Shown here: positions 45,322 to 54,434 of the stretch, in pieces | Numbering within the stretch: the first letter of the stretch is position 1 | Layout: each line of letters opens with the position of its first letter | NCBI RefSeq assembly: GCF_016745255.1 | Contig: NZ_JADOEQ010000013.1 | Coordinates: 95,237-159,236, forward strand | DNA from: Enterococcus sp. BWR-S5 | Lineage (GTDB): Bacteria; Bacillota; Bacilli; Lactobacillales; Enterococcaceae | Direction: 5' to 3' | DNA length: 64,000 nt | The notes under the pieces: model-generated | The model's database searches: none | Told to the model about the DNA's origin: nothing | The model's input: only the letters and a program-made list of their open reading frames with translations | Made by a program: the position numbers and the translations under genes

Positions 45322-47934
45322 TCAGTCCAAAAAATCCATTGGCGTGACTGTCTCCATACCAATCATCGGATCAATTGACTGGTCATTTACCTTCTGCTCT
45401 GTAAGCAGCCAGTCCAGCTCTGTTTCAATCTTCTCTTCTACAGACATTTTTCCTTCATCAAACAAAGAAATTTCCTGCGTTGCCGGCTGTTTCCGTTCTC
45501 TTTTTTGTGCCGGTACAGCTTGATATATAGCTGATTCTTCTTCAATCACTGGAGCAGCTTTAGCTGCTGGCTTCGTTTCAATCGTACTAACAGTTGGCGA
45601 ATCGCCCACGTCAGAAAACGGTGAGTCACTTGCCAAGCCTTCTTCATAAGCCTCCAGCTGTGCTTTAATTTTCAGTGACATATTGCCCGCTTCAACGATT
45701 CGTTCCTTCAGCACTGTTTTTCTGCTGGCAGATTCTCTTCCTACACACTCCTGGAAAGCATTGACTTCTCCTAACAGAATCAAAATCTCCTTGCTTCTCG
45801 TCACAGCAGTGTATAGAAGGTTACGCTGCAGCATGCGATGATACTGTCTAACCATTGGTAAAATAACCATTTTAAATTCACTACCCTGTGATTTATGGAT
45901 CGAACAGCAGTAAGAAAGAGTAATTTTATTCCATTCATTTCGCTTATAGCTAACCTCTGTATTATCAAACTGAAGAACCAGCTCATCCACTTTATCATCA
46001 GATTCCTTCGCCGGAATAATCCCAACAATTTCACCCATATCGCCATTAAACACATTTAGTTCAGGTGTATTTACCAGCTGCAGCACCTTATCACCAATAC
46101 GATAAACGGTGTCGTTCCAAGAAACTTCCTTCTTCGTTCCATCATTCGGATTAAAAATTTCCTGCATCATTTTGTTTAGCGCGTCAATCCCTGCAGCGCC
46201 GCGATACATTGGTGCTAACAACTGAATATCCTGTGCCGTAAAGCCTTTCAGCTTCGCCTTGGTCACGATTTGACGGACATAGGTCTCGATATGGTATGCG
46301 TCACTAGGAAAGAATGACCGATCCTTCTGATTTTGAGTAAAATTGGCTGGAAGATGTCCTTGTCTGATTTCATGAGCCAGCGGAATAATACTCGAACCGT
46401 CCCCCTGACGATAAATCTCAGTCAATTCGACACTGGGAATCTCTTCAATCCCTAATAAATCGTGTAAAACCTGACCTGGTCCAACCGACGGCAGCTGATC
46501 TCTATCTCCAACCAAAATGACCTGCATATTGGTGGGGATTGCTTTAAACAGCGTATTAGCCAGCCATGTATCAACCATTGACATTTCATCAACAATCAAC
46601 AGACCACCTTCAAGCTCCTTCGCGCTCATACTCGGATTCTTTTCTCTTCCGGTCAGCCCAAGCAGTCGGTGAATGGTGCTGGCATTTAAACCAGTCGTTT
46701 CATTCATCCGTTTTGCTGCTCTCCCTGTTGGTGCCGCCAGATGAATAGGGAACATGTCCTGTGTGTAATCCTTTATATCAAGAGACAATCCGTTCAGCTC
46801 TGCAAAGAGATTGACGATTCCGTTAATAACCGTGGTTTTCCCTGTTCCCGGTCCGCCAGTCAAAATGAACAACGGTGATTTAATCGCTTCCTCAATAGCT
46901 GATTGTTGAGATTCACCATAGACAATCCCTAGCTGCTTTTCAATGATTCGAATGGTCTTTTTGACCTCTTCAGAATCATAAGAAATTTCTTTCTTTCTCG
47001 CTAACAACCGTTGAATGGATGTACCTATACCCCATTCTGAAAAATAGAGACTGTTTTCAAACAGCTTCGTTTCCTCTTGCTGAATCTTGCCTTCTTCTAC
47101 CAGTCGAATGATTTGATTGGCAACCTGATCTGGTCCTATTTCAACGGGTCTGCTTGCTTCAAGCAGTTGGATGACTTCATTCAGCAATACCTCAGCTTCT
47201 ACATAGGTATTGCCGGAGCGTGCAGAGTGTTGAAATATTTCATGGGCAATCGCTGCTCGTACACGTTGGTCCGAATCAGCTTGAATACCGATTTGCTCCG
47301 CTAAGCCATCCGCGCGCTTAAACCCAATTCCCTCAATATCCTCAACCAGTTGATACGGATTTTCCTGAACGATTGACAGAGCCTCTTCCTTGTAGGTCTG
47401 ATAAATATTGAATGCCAGCTGACTACCAAAGCCATAACGGCTTAAGCCGACAATGACCTGCTCCATGCCATGATTCATTCGAATTGTATCTAAAATCAAC
47501 GCTTGCTTTTTTGCATTCAGCTGAGGAATTTGCTCCAGCAGTTGAGGCTCTTCGATGATTCGATCAATTGCTTCTTCACCTAAAACCTCGACTATCTTCT
47601 CTGCTGTTTTTTTCCCAATCCCCGGAAACTTATCGCTTGATAAATAGGCAACTACGCCATTGGCAGAGGTGGGCCGCTCCTGTCTATAGCTATCCACTTG
47701 AAACTGCTTTCCATAACGAGGATGGTCGACAAACTCACCAAAAAAACGATATGGCTCCTCCTCCTGAATATCTCCGAAGCTTCCCGTAACGACGATTTCC
47801 TTTTCCAAATAATCCGTATTTGTATCTGTCACAGTAACTAAAAGCACCTTGTAGAAATTGCTGGGATTTTGAAAGAAAATAGCCTCCAATTTACCTGCAA
47901 TGTACTTTTGTTCTTCTACCTGCGCGTCTAACAT
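45322..47934 (-). CDS. recD2: ATP-dependent RecD-like DNA helicase RecD2
   Basis: An 870-residue SF1B 5'-3' helicase. The N-terminal part contains OB-like and helix-hairpin-helix regions (FPGIGKKTAEKI, IEGIGFKRADGL). Walker A, TGGPGTGKTT, is at residues 359-368. Walker B (LLIVDEMSMVD), LVGDRDQLPSVGPG and the C-terminal HKSQGSEF and TAVTRSK motifs follow. It acts in replication-fork maintenance and mismatch or recombination repair without RecBC. The frame opens at 47946, but that GTG is part of the GGGAGG RBS; the ATG at 47934 fits. Confidence 0.94.
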   Translation of the reverse strand: MLDAQVEEQKYIAGKLEAIFFQNPSNFYKVLLVTVTDTNTDYLEKEIVVTGSFGDIQEEEPYRFFGEFVDHPRYGKQFQVDSYRQERPTSANGVVAYLSSDKFPGIGKKTAEKIVEVLGEEAIDRIIEEPQLLEQIPQLNAKKQALILDTIRMNHGMEQVIVGLSRYGFGSQLAFNIYQTYKEEALSIVQENPYQLVEDIEGIGFKRADGLAEQIGIQADSDQRVRAAIAHEIFQHSARSGNTYVEAEVLLNEVIQLLEASRPVEIGPDQVANQIIRLVEEGKIQQEETKLFENSLYFSEWGIGTSIQRLLARKKEISYDSEEVKKTIRIIEKQLGIVYGESQQSAIEEAIKSPLFILTGGPGTGKTTVINGIVNLFAELNGLSLDIKDYTQDMFPIHLAAPTGRAAKRMNETTGLNASTIHRLLGLTGREKNPSMSAKELEGGLLIVDEMSMVDTWLANTLFKAIPTNMQVILVGDRDQLPSVGPGQVLHDLLGIEEIPSVELTEIYRQGDGSSIIPLAHEIRQGHLPANFTQNQKDRSFFPSDAYHIETYVRQIVTKAKLKGFTAQDIQLLAPMYRGAAGIDALNKMMQEIFNPNDGTKKEVSWNDTVYRIGDKVLQLVNTPELNVFNGDMGEIVGIIPAKESDDKVDELVLQFDNTEVSYKRNEWNKITLSYCCSIHKSQGSEFKMVILPMVRQYHRMLQRNLLYTAVTRSKEILILLGEVNAFQECVGRESASRKTVLKERIVEAGNMSLKIKAQLEAYEEGLASDSPFSDVGDSPTVSTIETKPAAKAAPVIEEESAIYQAVPAQKRERKQPATQEISLFDEGKMSVEEKIETELDWLLTEQKVNDQSIDPMIGMETVTPMDFLD

Positions 47935-47969
47935 CGTATTCGTCACCTCCCAACATTGCTGTCTATTGT

Positions 47970-48599
47970 TTATTGCAGAAACGAATCATCATTCCACAAA
48001 AGCATTTCAAAGGGAAAATCGTACGGTGGATTTTCTGTTTTCAAAATTGTCAAACTGTTGTTATTCAGTCCACCCATTTCTCTTAATTCATTCAGATTTT
48101 TGCCAGACATATGTTGAATACTCGCTGTCAAGGATGCTCCGTGGCCAACGAATAGATACGGCCCCTCACCGTCACTAATCGCCTCTTTCACAACGCCTGA
48201 AACGCGAGCGATAGCAGACTCAATTCGCTCACCGTCAAAGGCTTGAGGATCGTAGTGTGCCAGGTTATTTCGCATGTGTCCCAGCTCCTCTGAGTACTTT
48301 TCACGCATCTCTTTAATCAACTGACCTTCCAATTGACCTAAGCCGAGCTCTTTCAGGTCATCTGTATAAATAATATCCACTGGCTGATTTAACTGACTGT
48401 TGAGTCCTTCCGCAGTTTTCCTTGCCCGCAGTGATGTGCTTGAGTATATTTTTTTAAAAGGAACCTCTTTAATATGATTCCCTAATTTTTTGATTTCTTC
48501 GTAGCTTGATGGAAGCAGTGGCGAATCTCCTGTCATCCCCTGAAAACGCAGTTCCTTGTTCCATTCCGTTTTTCCATGTCTCGTGAAATATAAATCCAT
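47970..48599 (-). CDS. Histidine phosphatase family protein
   Basis: A 209-residue phosphoglycerate-mutase-like phosphatase. The catalytic motif FTRHGKTEWN is at residues 5-14, and the second catalytic His is in FVGHGASLTAS. This is the branch of broad phosphatases (PhoE/CobC-like), so the substrate is not predicted. The frame opens at 48710, but AAGGAAA precedes the ATG at 48599 and the domain begins exactly there. Confidence 0.9.
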   Translation of the reverse strand: MDLYFTRHGKTEWNKELRFQGMTGDSPLLPSSYEEIKKLGNHIKEVPFKKIYSSTSLRARKTAEGLNSQLNQPVDIIYTDDLKELGLGQLEGQLIKEMREKYSEELGHMRNNLAHYDPQAFDGERIESAIARVSGVVKEAISDGEGPYLFVGHGASLTASIQHMSGKNLNELREMGGLNNNSLTILKTENPPYDFPFEMLLWNDDSFLQ

Positions 48600-48797
48600 T
48601 TTCCTTAATCCTCCACTATCGTTGTTTCCATATTCAATACTATCCAGTTTATCATTTTCACTGAAAAATATCCATGCAGGTTCATAGGAATACTGATTTT
48701 TTACAGCCATTTACTGCCCTCGTGAATACAGCTCTATTTCCTTTAGGAGATATTCATTTTCAATCAAATTCGGTATACTGATTTTGGAGGTGTTTTT

Positions 48798-49214
48798 ATG
48801 ATTGAATTGAAGCAACTGGATATAGCAACAAACGAAAAGAAACTTATTTCATTTTTGGAGACTCATCAACTGGAAATTACTGCCATTCCACCGCAAAAGC
48901 CCACAGAGTTTTCCCTTGCCGCTTACGATGATGGTACTTATATTGGTGGTGTCACTGCAAGCAATTGGATGAACACGACACATGTTTCTCTCTTAGCAAT
49001 TGATAAAAACTATCGAAAACATGGACTTGGTTCGAAGCTATTGCTGCTGGCAGAACAATTTGCTCATGAGCAGCAGGCAGAAATCATTACAATCAGCACA
49101 CAAGACTATCAGGCAAAAGAATTCTACGAAAAACATGGCTACACAGTGTTTGGTCAACTGGCTGATTCGCCCTTCAAAGGAACAACGAAATACTATCTTG
49201 AAAAGCGAATATAA
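48798..49214 (+). CDS. GNAT family N-acetyltransferase
   Basis: A 138-residue GNAT. The acetyl-CoA loop is in DKNYRKHGLGSKLLLLAEQ, and the C-terminus has QAKEFYEKHGYTVFG, the typical fold end. Substrate unknown. GGAGG lies seven bases before the ATG. It is monocistronic, with a terminator right after it. Confidence 0.9.
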   Translation: MIELKQLDIATNEKKLISFLETHQLEITAIPPQKPTEFSLAAYDDGTYIGGVTASNWMNTTHVSLLAIDKNYRKHGLGSKLLLLAEQFAHEQQAEIITISTQDYQAKEFYEKHGYTVFGQLADSPFKGTTKYYLEKRI

Positions 49215-49227
49215 AAGAATAACTAAA

Positions 49228-49261
49228 AACCTGACGGAGCAACTAAACACTCCGTCAGGTT
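49228..49261. terminator. Bidirectional terminator
   Basis: AACCTGACGGAG pairs with CTCCGTCAGGTT around a 10-base loop. T-rich sequence lies on the minus-strand side, which serves the flavoprotein gene at 49311; the plus side serves the GNAT gene. Confidence 0.75.
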
Positions 49262-49310
49262 TCTACATTTCTGAATCATAAAAAATTTCTTCTCATTCAT
49301 TTATGCTTAT

Positions 49311-50645
49311 TTAGTATAAGTAGCTAATATCACTGGCAACTGTCGGATACAGCATGATTTGCTCTTGGATTCGTTCTGCCGGTATTTTTTCGTTAAGCAT
49401 CAGCGTGAATAAGTTAATCAATTGATCCGCTTCGTTACTTAAAACAGTAGCGCCGACAAGTACACCGGTTTGCTTCTCTATGATAACCTTGGCCTTTGCT
49501 ATTGACTCATTTCTTTGCCTATAAGTGAACCAGCTTGTCATATCCAGTTCTTTTATTTCATAGGCAGACTCTTCCTGCTTCGTTATAGAAACCTTTCCAA
49601 CCTGAGCCAGCTTAGGAGAAGCAAACAGGATTGTTGGTATATTCGGGTATACAATTTTTTCATTCACTGCTTTGCCAATTAATCTTGCAAGATAGCTTCC
49701 CTCAAAGCTTGAGACAGGCGTCAGCTTCGGCTGTTTCTTTTCAAGACAGTCACCTAAACTGTATATATTTTCCACGCTGGTTCGCAAGTATTCATCCACC
49801 TTAATCCCTTTTTTGGAATAATCAACACCGATTTTTTCCAACCCAAGACCCTCAACATTTGGAATTCGTCCTGTCGCACAAATAACCTTATCAACTAATA
49901 AAGCTTCTCCTGATGCAAGCTTTGCTAAAAACTGGTCTTCACTCTTTTCAATTTCAGAAACTGACTCATTAAAATGAATAGCCACTCCCTTTTGTTTCAT
50001 CTCCTGAATAACTCCCTCAACTAATTCAGAGTCAAAGCCCTTCAACGGTCGATCATTGTGGTGAATAATATGAACCTCACTGCCGCAGCTTTGTGCAATA
50101 TTCGCTAATTCAAAAGTAATATAGCCGCCGCCAATAAAAATCATAGACTTAGGCAAATGAGGCAGAGAAAGAAAATCTGTACTGGTTCTCATATACTCCT
50201 TACCCGGAATGTCTAATAAGGCAGAGCGCTGACCTGTAGCAAGAATAAATGAATCAGCGGTATATTTTTCACCGGCTACAGCTATTGTATGCGCATCCTC
50301 AAAAACAGCCTTCCCTGTAATTGTCGTTATCCCATAATTTTTCAAGCCTGACTCCTGCTCATGAGGAACTGCCGAAGTAAACTCTTCTTTAAAAGCCATC
50401 AGTGCTTCCCAATTAATCGTCGGTTCCTGTTGATACCCACGACCAATCAGCTGAGTCATATTTTGTCGTACCTCTACAGCATGGTAAAGGATCTTTTTAG
50501 GGTCACAGCCTCGATTCGGACACGTACCGCCCCACTTATCTGATTCGATTACACCAACTTTTTTACCTGCCGATTTAAGGTCATAAGCAGCAGCCATCCC
50601 TCCAGGCCCACTACCTATAATAATCACATCAAACGAATCACTCAT
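49311..50645 (-). CDS. NAD(P)/FAD-dependent disulfide oxidoreductase family protein
   Basis: A 444-residue pyridine nucleotide-disulfide oxidoreductase of the glutathione reductase/LPD type. FAD binding is in IIGSGPGGMAAAYDL. The redox-active pair is in WGGTCPNRGCDPKK. NAD(P) binding is in FIGGGYITFELA, with a second FAD contact in SLGDC. The C-terminus reads MLYPTVASDI where active reductases have HPT..E, so the usual catalytic His is replaced by Tyr. That argues against ordinary glutathione or lipoamide reduction. Physiological substrate unknown. GGAGG precedes the ATG. Confidence 0.85.
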   Translation of the reverse strand: MSDSFDVIIIGSGPGGMAAAYDLKSAGKKVGVIESDKWGGTCPNRGCDPKKILYHAVEVRQNMTQLIGRGYQQEPTINWEALMAFKEEFTSAVPHEQESGLKNYGITTITGKAVFEDAHTIAVAGEKYTADSFILATGQRSALLDIPGKEYMRTSTDFLSLPHLPKSMIFIGGGYITFELANIAQSCGSEVHIIHHNDRPLKGFDSELVEGVIQEMKQKGVAIHFNESVSEIEKSEDQFLAKLASGEALLVDKVICATGRIPNVEGLGLEKIGVDYSKKGIKVDEYLRTSVENIYSLGDCLEKKQPKLTPVSSFEGSYLARLIGKAVNEKIVYPNIPTILFASPKLAQVGKVSITKQEESAYEIKELDMTSWFTYRQRNESIAKAKVIIEKQTGVLVGATVLSNEADQLINLFTLMLNEKIPAERIQEQIMLYPTVASDISYLY

Positions 50646-50870
50646 TTCCCAATTCCTCCTCTACGCTTCTTTCTATCTATTATATCGAAGGCAAAAGATA
50701 GTTACGAATAAAAGGACTGCCTATTGCTTCGTCTATAGAAATCAGACACTTAGGGTTTTTCTCATGTTTTTTCTATTTATCTCTCAAATCTGGAATTTAC
50801 TTTCATTACCATTCTGTGCTACCCTTTTAATAGAAGATACTATTCTATTTTATAGAAAGAAGGGTAAAAA

Positions 50871-51644
50871 ATGAAAAAAATGGGTTGTTTAGGCTTGCTA
50901 TTGGTTTGTGGAATCGTCCTTTCCGGCTGCAGCAATGGGGATACCACCAAGCTGGAAAAACAAATCGATAAAATTTCTAAAAGTGTCGATGCCTTACATG
51001 AACGAGTAGATGAACTGAGTGAAACAGGTGTGGATATCAGTGCGACAAAGAGCTCGTCTGATAGTAAGACTGAAAGTTCAAAAACCGATGACAAAAAAGA
51101 AACAAAGGATAGTACAGAAGAAACAAAAGAAAGCTCTGAGAGTTCAAAGAAGAAAACTGAGCCGAAAAAAGGAATCAAAGATTACACGATGGAGAATGAG
51201 AAGGTCAAAGTAACAGTAACTGATGTTGACTTTATTGAAAATCTTTCTTCTAACCTTGATAAAGAAGGCTTAGTTATTATTTACTACACCTTAGAAAATA
51301 TCAGCTCTGAAAAAATAGCGACAAACTTAACGATTCTTGATTACTTGTACGTAACCGAAGAAGATGAGAATACAGAAAACCAACTTAGCTGGGGCAATGA
51401 ATTGTATCGCTATAAAGAATTTAAAGAAGCCTATAATAAAAGCACTACAGACGTCAAGCCTGGAGGAAAAGTAGAATCTGCTACCAGCTATTACATCATA
51501 GACAATAGTAAAGATATAAGAATTCAAGTAGGCGCTGACGAACGATTCGGTATGTACGGAGAAAATGCTGAAGCAGAAGAAACATTTACCGCTAAAGAAA
51601 TTGCTAAAGCATTCAAAGCAAATTCAAAGATAGAACCCAAATAG
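50871..51644 (+). CDS. Lipoprotein with coiled-coil stalk and DUF5067/DUF4352-like domain
   Basis: The 257-residue protein has a signal peptide ending in the lipobox LSGC (Cys near residue 20), a short coiled coil (LEKQIDKISKSVDALHERVD), a Ser/Lys/Glu-rich linker to about residue 105 and a C-terminal beta-domain (residues about 110-240) like the Ig-like DUF5067/DUF4352 domains of Firmicute surface proteins. It should sit on the outer membrane face. It lies 33 bases ahead of a related lipoprotein gene. Function unknown. Confidence 0.78.
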   Translation: MKKMGCLGLLLVCGIVLSGCSNGDTTKLEKQIDKISKSVDALHERVDELSETGVDISATKSSSDSKTESSKTDDKKETKDSTEETKESSESSKKKTEPKKGIKDYTMENEKVKVTVTDVDFIENLSSNLDKEGLVIIYYTLENISSEKIATNLTILDYLYVTEEDENTENQLSWGNELYRYKEFKEAYNKSTTDVKPGGKVESATSYYIIDNSKDIRIQVGADERFGMYGENAEAEETFTAKEIAKAFKANSKIEPK

Positions 51645-51677
51645 GCAAGCGACACAAAGCTAAGGAGGAATAAACAA

Positions 51678-52586
51678 ATGAAAAAGTTAAGTGGTTTAGG
51701 AGTCGGTTTATTATGTGTACTTGCGCTCACAGGCTGCGGGAGCACTGATACATCCGGCTTAGAAAAAAAATTAGATAAATTAGAAAAGAACATCTCATCA
51801 CTAAATGAAAAAATCAATGACCTTGAAGCTGTCGATGTGGCTGCAGAAAAAGAAGAAGCTGCTGCAGACGAGGTAGATGCCTCAGAGAAAAAGGCACAGG
51901 AGCTGGCAAAAAAGAAAGCTGAAGAAGAAGCAAAAAATCAAAAACTATTAGAAGGAAAAATCAAGGTTCCCGATACATCAAGAAAGGCACAGGAGCAGGT
52001 AACTGCTGAATTTGAAGCAGTGGGCTTGAACGTTAAATTTGTTGCGACTAATATGGACAATCTGGCAGTTTCAGGTAAACGAATCGTCTATAAAGGCGAA
52101 TGCGATTATTTAAACGAAAACTGTGGTGCAGAGAAGTTTGACTCAACACAGGTAGGCTGGGAAAAACAAGGGTACTATGCGAATAAAGGCGATACTATCA
52201 TCGTTGGCTATTCCGATCATGAAATTGACGGAACCAGCGGAAGTCTTAGTAAATCCAATTCATCAGCCAATAACGATACTACCGCGGAGAAAAAAGCCGC
52301 AACTACTAGTAAGAGTGATATCGAAGCTGCAATCAAAAAGGTAGACGCAAAATATGATGAAATGATCAAAAAGGCACAAGGCTATGTGGATAGTCCCAGT
52401 ACCTATGATGACACCGCCGCGTTGAGCTTCTTGACCGACTATACCGAACTGATGGCTGAATATGCTTCATTAGGAGAAACCATCGACAATTCCGGAGACG
52501 AGCTCTCCACTTCAGACAGCATGACGATTTATACGAATATGCTGACCAAATATACAAAGCTGATGGAGCTCTATGCAAAATTATAA
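51678..52586 (+). CDS. Lipoprotein with coiled coil and PASTA-like domain
   Basis: A 302-residue lipoprotein (lipobox LTGC). Its N-terminal 50 residues closely resemble those of the preceding lipoprotein (LEKKLDKLEKNISSLNEKIN), so they share ancestry. A charged helix follows to about residue 95. Then comes a region like a PASTA repeat (VPDTSRKAQEQVTAEFEAVG ... GDTIIVGYSD), a linker and a helical C-terminus. A role at the cell wall, for example muropeptide sensing, is possible but unproven. Confidence 0.78.
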   Translation: MKKLSGLGVGLLCVLALTGCGSTDTSGLEKKLDKLEKNISSLNEKINDLEAVDVAAEKEEAAADEVDASEKKAQELAKKKAEEEAKNQKLLEGKIKVPDTSRKAQEQVTAEFEAVGLNVKFVATNMDNLAVSGKRIVYKGECDYLNENCGAEKFDSTQVGWEKQGYYANKGDTIIVGYSDHEIDGTSGSLSKSNSSANNDTTAEKKAATTSKSDIEAAIKKVDAKYDEMIKKAQGYVDSPSTYDDTAALSFLTDYTELMAEYASLGETIDNSGDELSTSDSMTIYTNMLTKYTKLMELYAKL

Positions 52587-52594
52587 TACAATAG

Positions 52595-52631
52595 AAAACA
52601 GCCGAAATCCTTATGTGATTTCGGCTGTTTT
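52595..52631. terminator. Bidirectional terminator between lipoprotein gene and trmL
   Basis: AAAACAGCCGAAATC pairs with GATTTCGGCTGTTTT around a 7-base loop, with more T residues on the plus side. The convergent trmL stop codon lies six bases beyond. Confidence 0.85.
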
Positions 52632-52636
52632 TTCTG

Positions 52637-53143
52637 TTAATCCAGTTTATCATTCTCGTAATGATGGCTTAATTCCAAGTTGGGAAATGCTTGTTGCCGT
52701 AAGGCTTCGTATACCACTAAAGCAGCAGTATTTGACAGATTCAATGAACGAACGTGCTCGTCATTCATCGGTATTCTTAAGCACTTCTCTTCGTTCTCCC
52801 GCATGAATTCTTCAGGTAATCCAGTCGTTTCCTTACCGAACATAAAATAGTGGTTTCTGCCATCAGCAAGATTCTCATCACTATAAATTTTATTCGCAAA
52901 CTTTGTGATTAAATGTAACGGTTCATCCTTAATAAATGATAGAAATGATGCTAAGTCCTTATGATAAGTAATCGCTACGTCATGCCAATAGTCTAATCCT
53001 GCCCTTTTCAAATGCTTATCATCCGTTGAGAAACCTAACGGCTCGATGAGATGTAAAGGTGAATTCGTTGCGGCACATGTCCGAGCGATGTTGCCCGTAT
53101 TTGCCGGTATTTGCGGTTCAAACAGAACGATATGGTTTGTCAT
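52637..53143 (-). CDS. trmL: tRNA (cytidine/uridine 34 2'-O) methyltransferase TrmL
   Basis: The 168-residue length is normal for this SPOUT enzyme, which methylates the ribose of the wobble base in tRNA-Leu. Family motifs are [15 protein letters not shown] at the N-terminus, [12 protein letters not shown] and the C-terminal [18 protein letters not shown] knot. It was formerly called CspR/YibK. The frame opens at 53167, but GAGAGG lies before the ATG at 53143. A structured leader with a terminator precedes it. Confidence 0.94.
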   Translation of the reverse strand: MTNHIVLFEPQIPANTGNIARTCAATNSPLHLIEPLGFSTDDKHLKRAGLDYWHDVAITYHKDLASFLSFIKDEPLHLITKFANKIYSDENLADGRNHYFMFGKETTGLPEEFMRENEEKCLRIPMNDEHVRSLNLSNTAALVVYEALRQQAFPNLELSHHYENDKLD

Positions 53144-53204
53144 TTTATTATTCCTCTCTATACACAAAAGGTTATATTATTCACTAAATAAAGCAATAAA
53201 AAAA

Positions 53205-53292
53205 CGTACCGCCTCGGTGTTAAATCACTGCGAGTCGCTACGTTAGTGAAGATCTTTTCACTAACTTTTATCAGAACAGGAACCTGATAAAA
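53205..53292 (-). promoter_or_regulatory. Structured leader with attenuator upstream of trmL
   Basis: Read on the minus strand, the leader folds as P1 (53266-53292, 9-bp TTTTATCAG stem), then P2 (53242-53265, GTTAGTGAA stem), then an imperfect GC-rich hairpin (53205-53242) followed by TTTTTTT. The last is a terminator placed 60 bases before the trmL ATG. The design recalls the published 23S-methyl RNA motif found ahead of rRNA/tRNA methyltransferase genes in Lactobacillales; identity is not proven. Confidence 0.6.
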
Positions 53293-53317
53293 ACCAATGA
53301 AAAAACAACTTGTATGT

Positions 53318-53346
53318 AATATAACACCAATAACAGAGCTTTGCAA
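53318..53346 (-). promoter_or_regulatory. Promoter of trmL
   Basis: TTGCAA (53341-53346) and TATATT (53318-53323) on the minus strand have a 17-base spacer. The start of transcription should fall near 53311, just before P1 of the leader. Confidence 0.75.
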
Positions 53347-53377
53347 GGGTTTTTCACAAATTAATTTTTTGTAAGCG

Positions 53378-54223
53378 CTACCTAATCTCTCCTACTAACA
53401 TACGTAAGTCAACTGTGATTTTTTCTAAAGGATGCTTTTTAAGTTCTTCCTTGATTTTTGCATCTGCCTGCCACTCTAACGGAGACATTTCCAATAAATC
53501 AAGCCGACGAGCTTGTGGAATATCAAACACAGTGGTTATCCGTTCATCAACGATTACATCCATGGATTCAGAAAATTTGTCGATAACCTTTTGGTTCGAA
53601 TAGCTCTGCTTTTTCTCATCGTTTGGAAAAAATGCCGCACGCAGTTCTTTCAAATAACCGGATTCCGGAACAATCTTTATCACCTGTCCCCCAGGCTTCA
53701 GCACTCGTTCAAACTCCTTGTAATGTGATGGAGAAAAAATATTTAGAATACAATCTGCCGTGCTGTCAGCAAACGGCAAGTTCGTCAAATCCGCTGCACA
53801 CCAGAAGGCTTCGATCGGTTGATTTGTTGCAAGGTAGACTCCTTCTTTAGAAATGTCAAAGCCAATTTTCTGCTTGGCTGTACTTGCTTCAGATAATGCA
53901 GTCAGAAAGCTGCCTTCCCCACATCCGACATCGAGAACAAGCTCCTTGTTATCCATATAAGGAACAATTTTCTTCAGCATAGCTTCGTACATCCCGCTTT
54001 GAATCATTGCCTGACGATGAACAAACATTTGATGGTCATAATCAGTTTGTATATGGGTTTTAAGAAAGTATAGTGTCCCTTTCTTTGATAAGTCGAAGCG
54101 ATGCTTCTCTCCACAGATTAACGCATAATCTTTTTGTGTAACGGAGCTATGGCAGATAGGGCATCGAAACAGTAATGTATTTTCAGACAGGAAATTTTTA
54201 GCTTTATCAATCTTTTTAAGCAT
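53378..54223 (-). CDS. rlmA: 23S rRNA (guanine-N1)-methyltransferase RlmA
   Basis: A 281-residue enzyme with an N-terminal zinc finger (FRCPICHSSV ... ALICGEKHRFD) and a SAM-binding Rossmann domain (LVLDVGCGEGSFLTAL). This matches RlmA, which methylates G745 or G748 in 23S rRNA at the tylosin/mycinamicin site. In Gram-positives the RlmA(II) form (G748) is expected; sequence inspection alone does not decide it. AAGGAG precedes the ATG. Confidence 0.9.
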   Translation of the reverse strand: MLKKIDKAKNFLSENTLLFRCPICHSSVTQKDYALICGEKHRFDLSKKGTLYFLKTHIQTDYDHQMFVHRQAMIQSGMYEAMLKKIVPYMDNKELVLDVGCGEGSFLTALSEASTAKQKIGFDISKEGVYLATNQPIEAFWCAADLTNLPFADSTADCILNIFSPSHYKEFERVLKPGGQVIKIVPESGYLKELRAAFFPNDEKKQSYSNQKVIDKFSESMDVIVDERITTVFDIPQARRLDLLEMSPLEWQADAKIKEELKKHPLEKITVDLRMLVGEIR

Positions 54224-54434
54224 GTATTGCTCCTTCTCATCCCAATAATTTCATTCTGCTCTATCTTACAATGAGAATCCCTCTTTGGCAACATTGGAAA
54301 ATATGTTACAATGCCTATGGAGAAATTGTACAGGAGTGAAGAATTATATCGACTTCTTACTTTTCTTTTCAATACAATGTAAAAAGGCAAGTAACAAGTA
54401 AATAGAATTTAGTGAAATAGAAGGAGTGGTCGAA

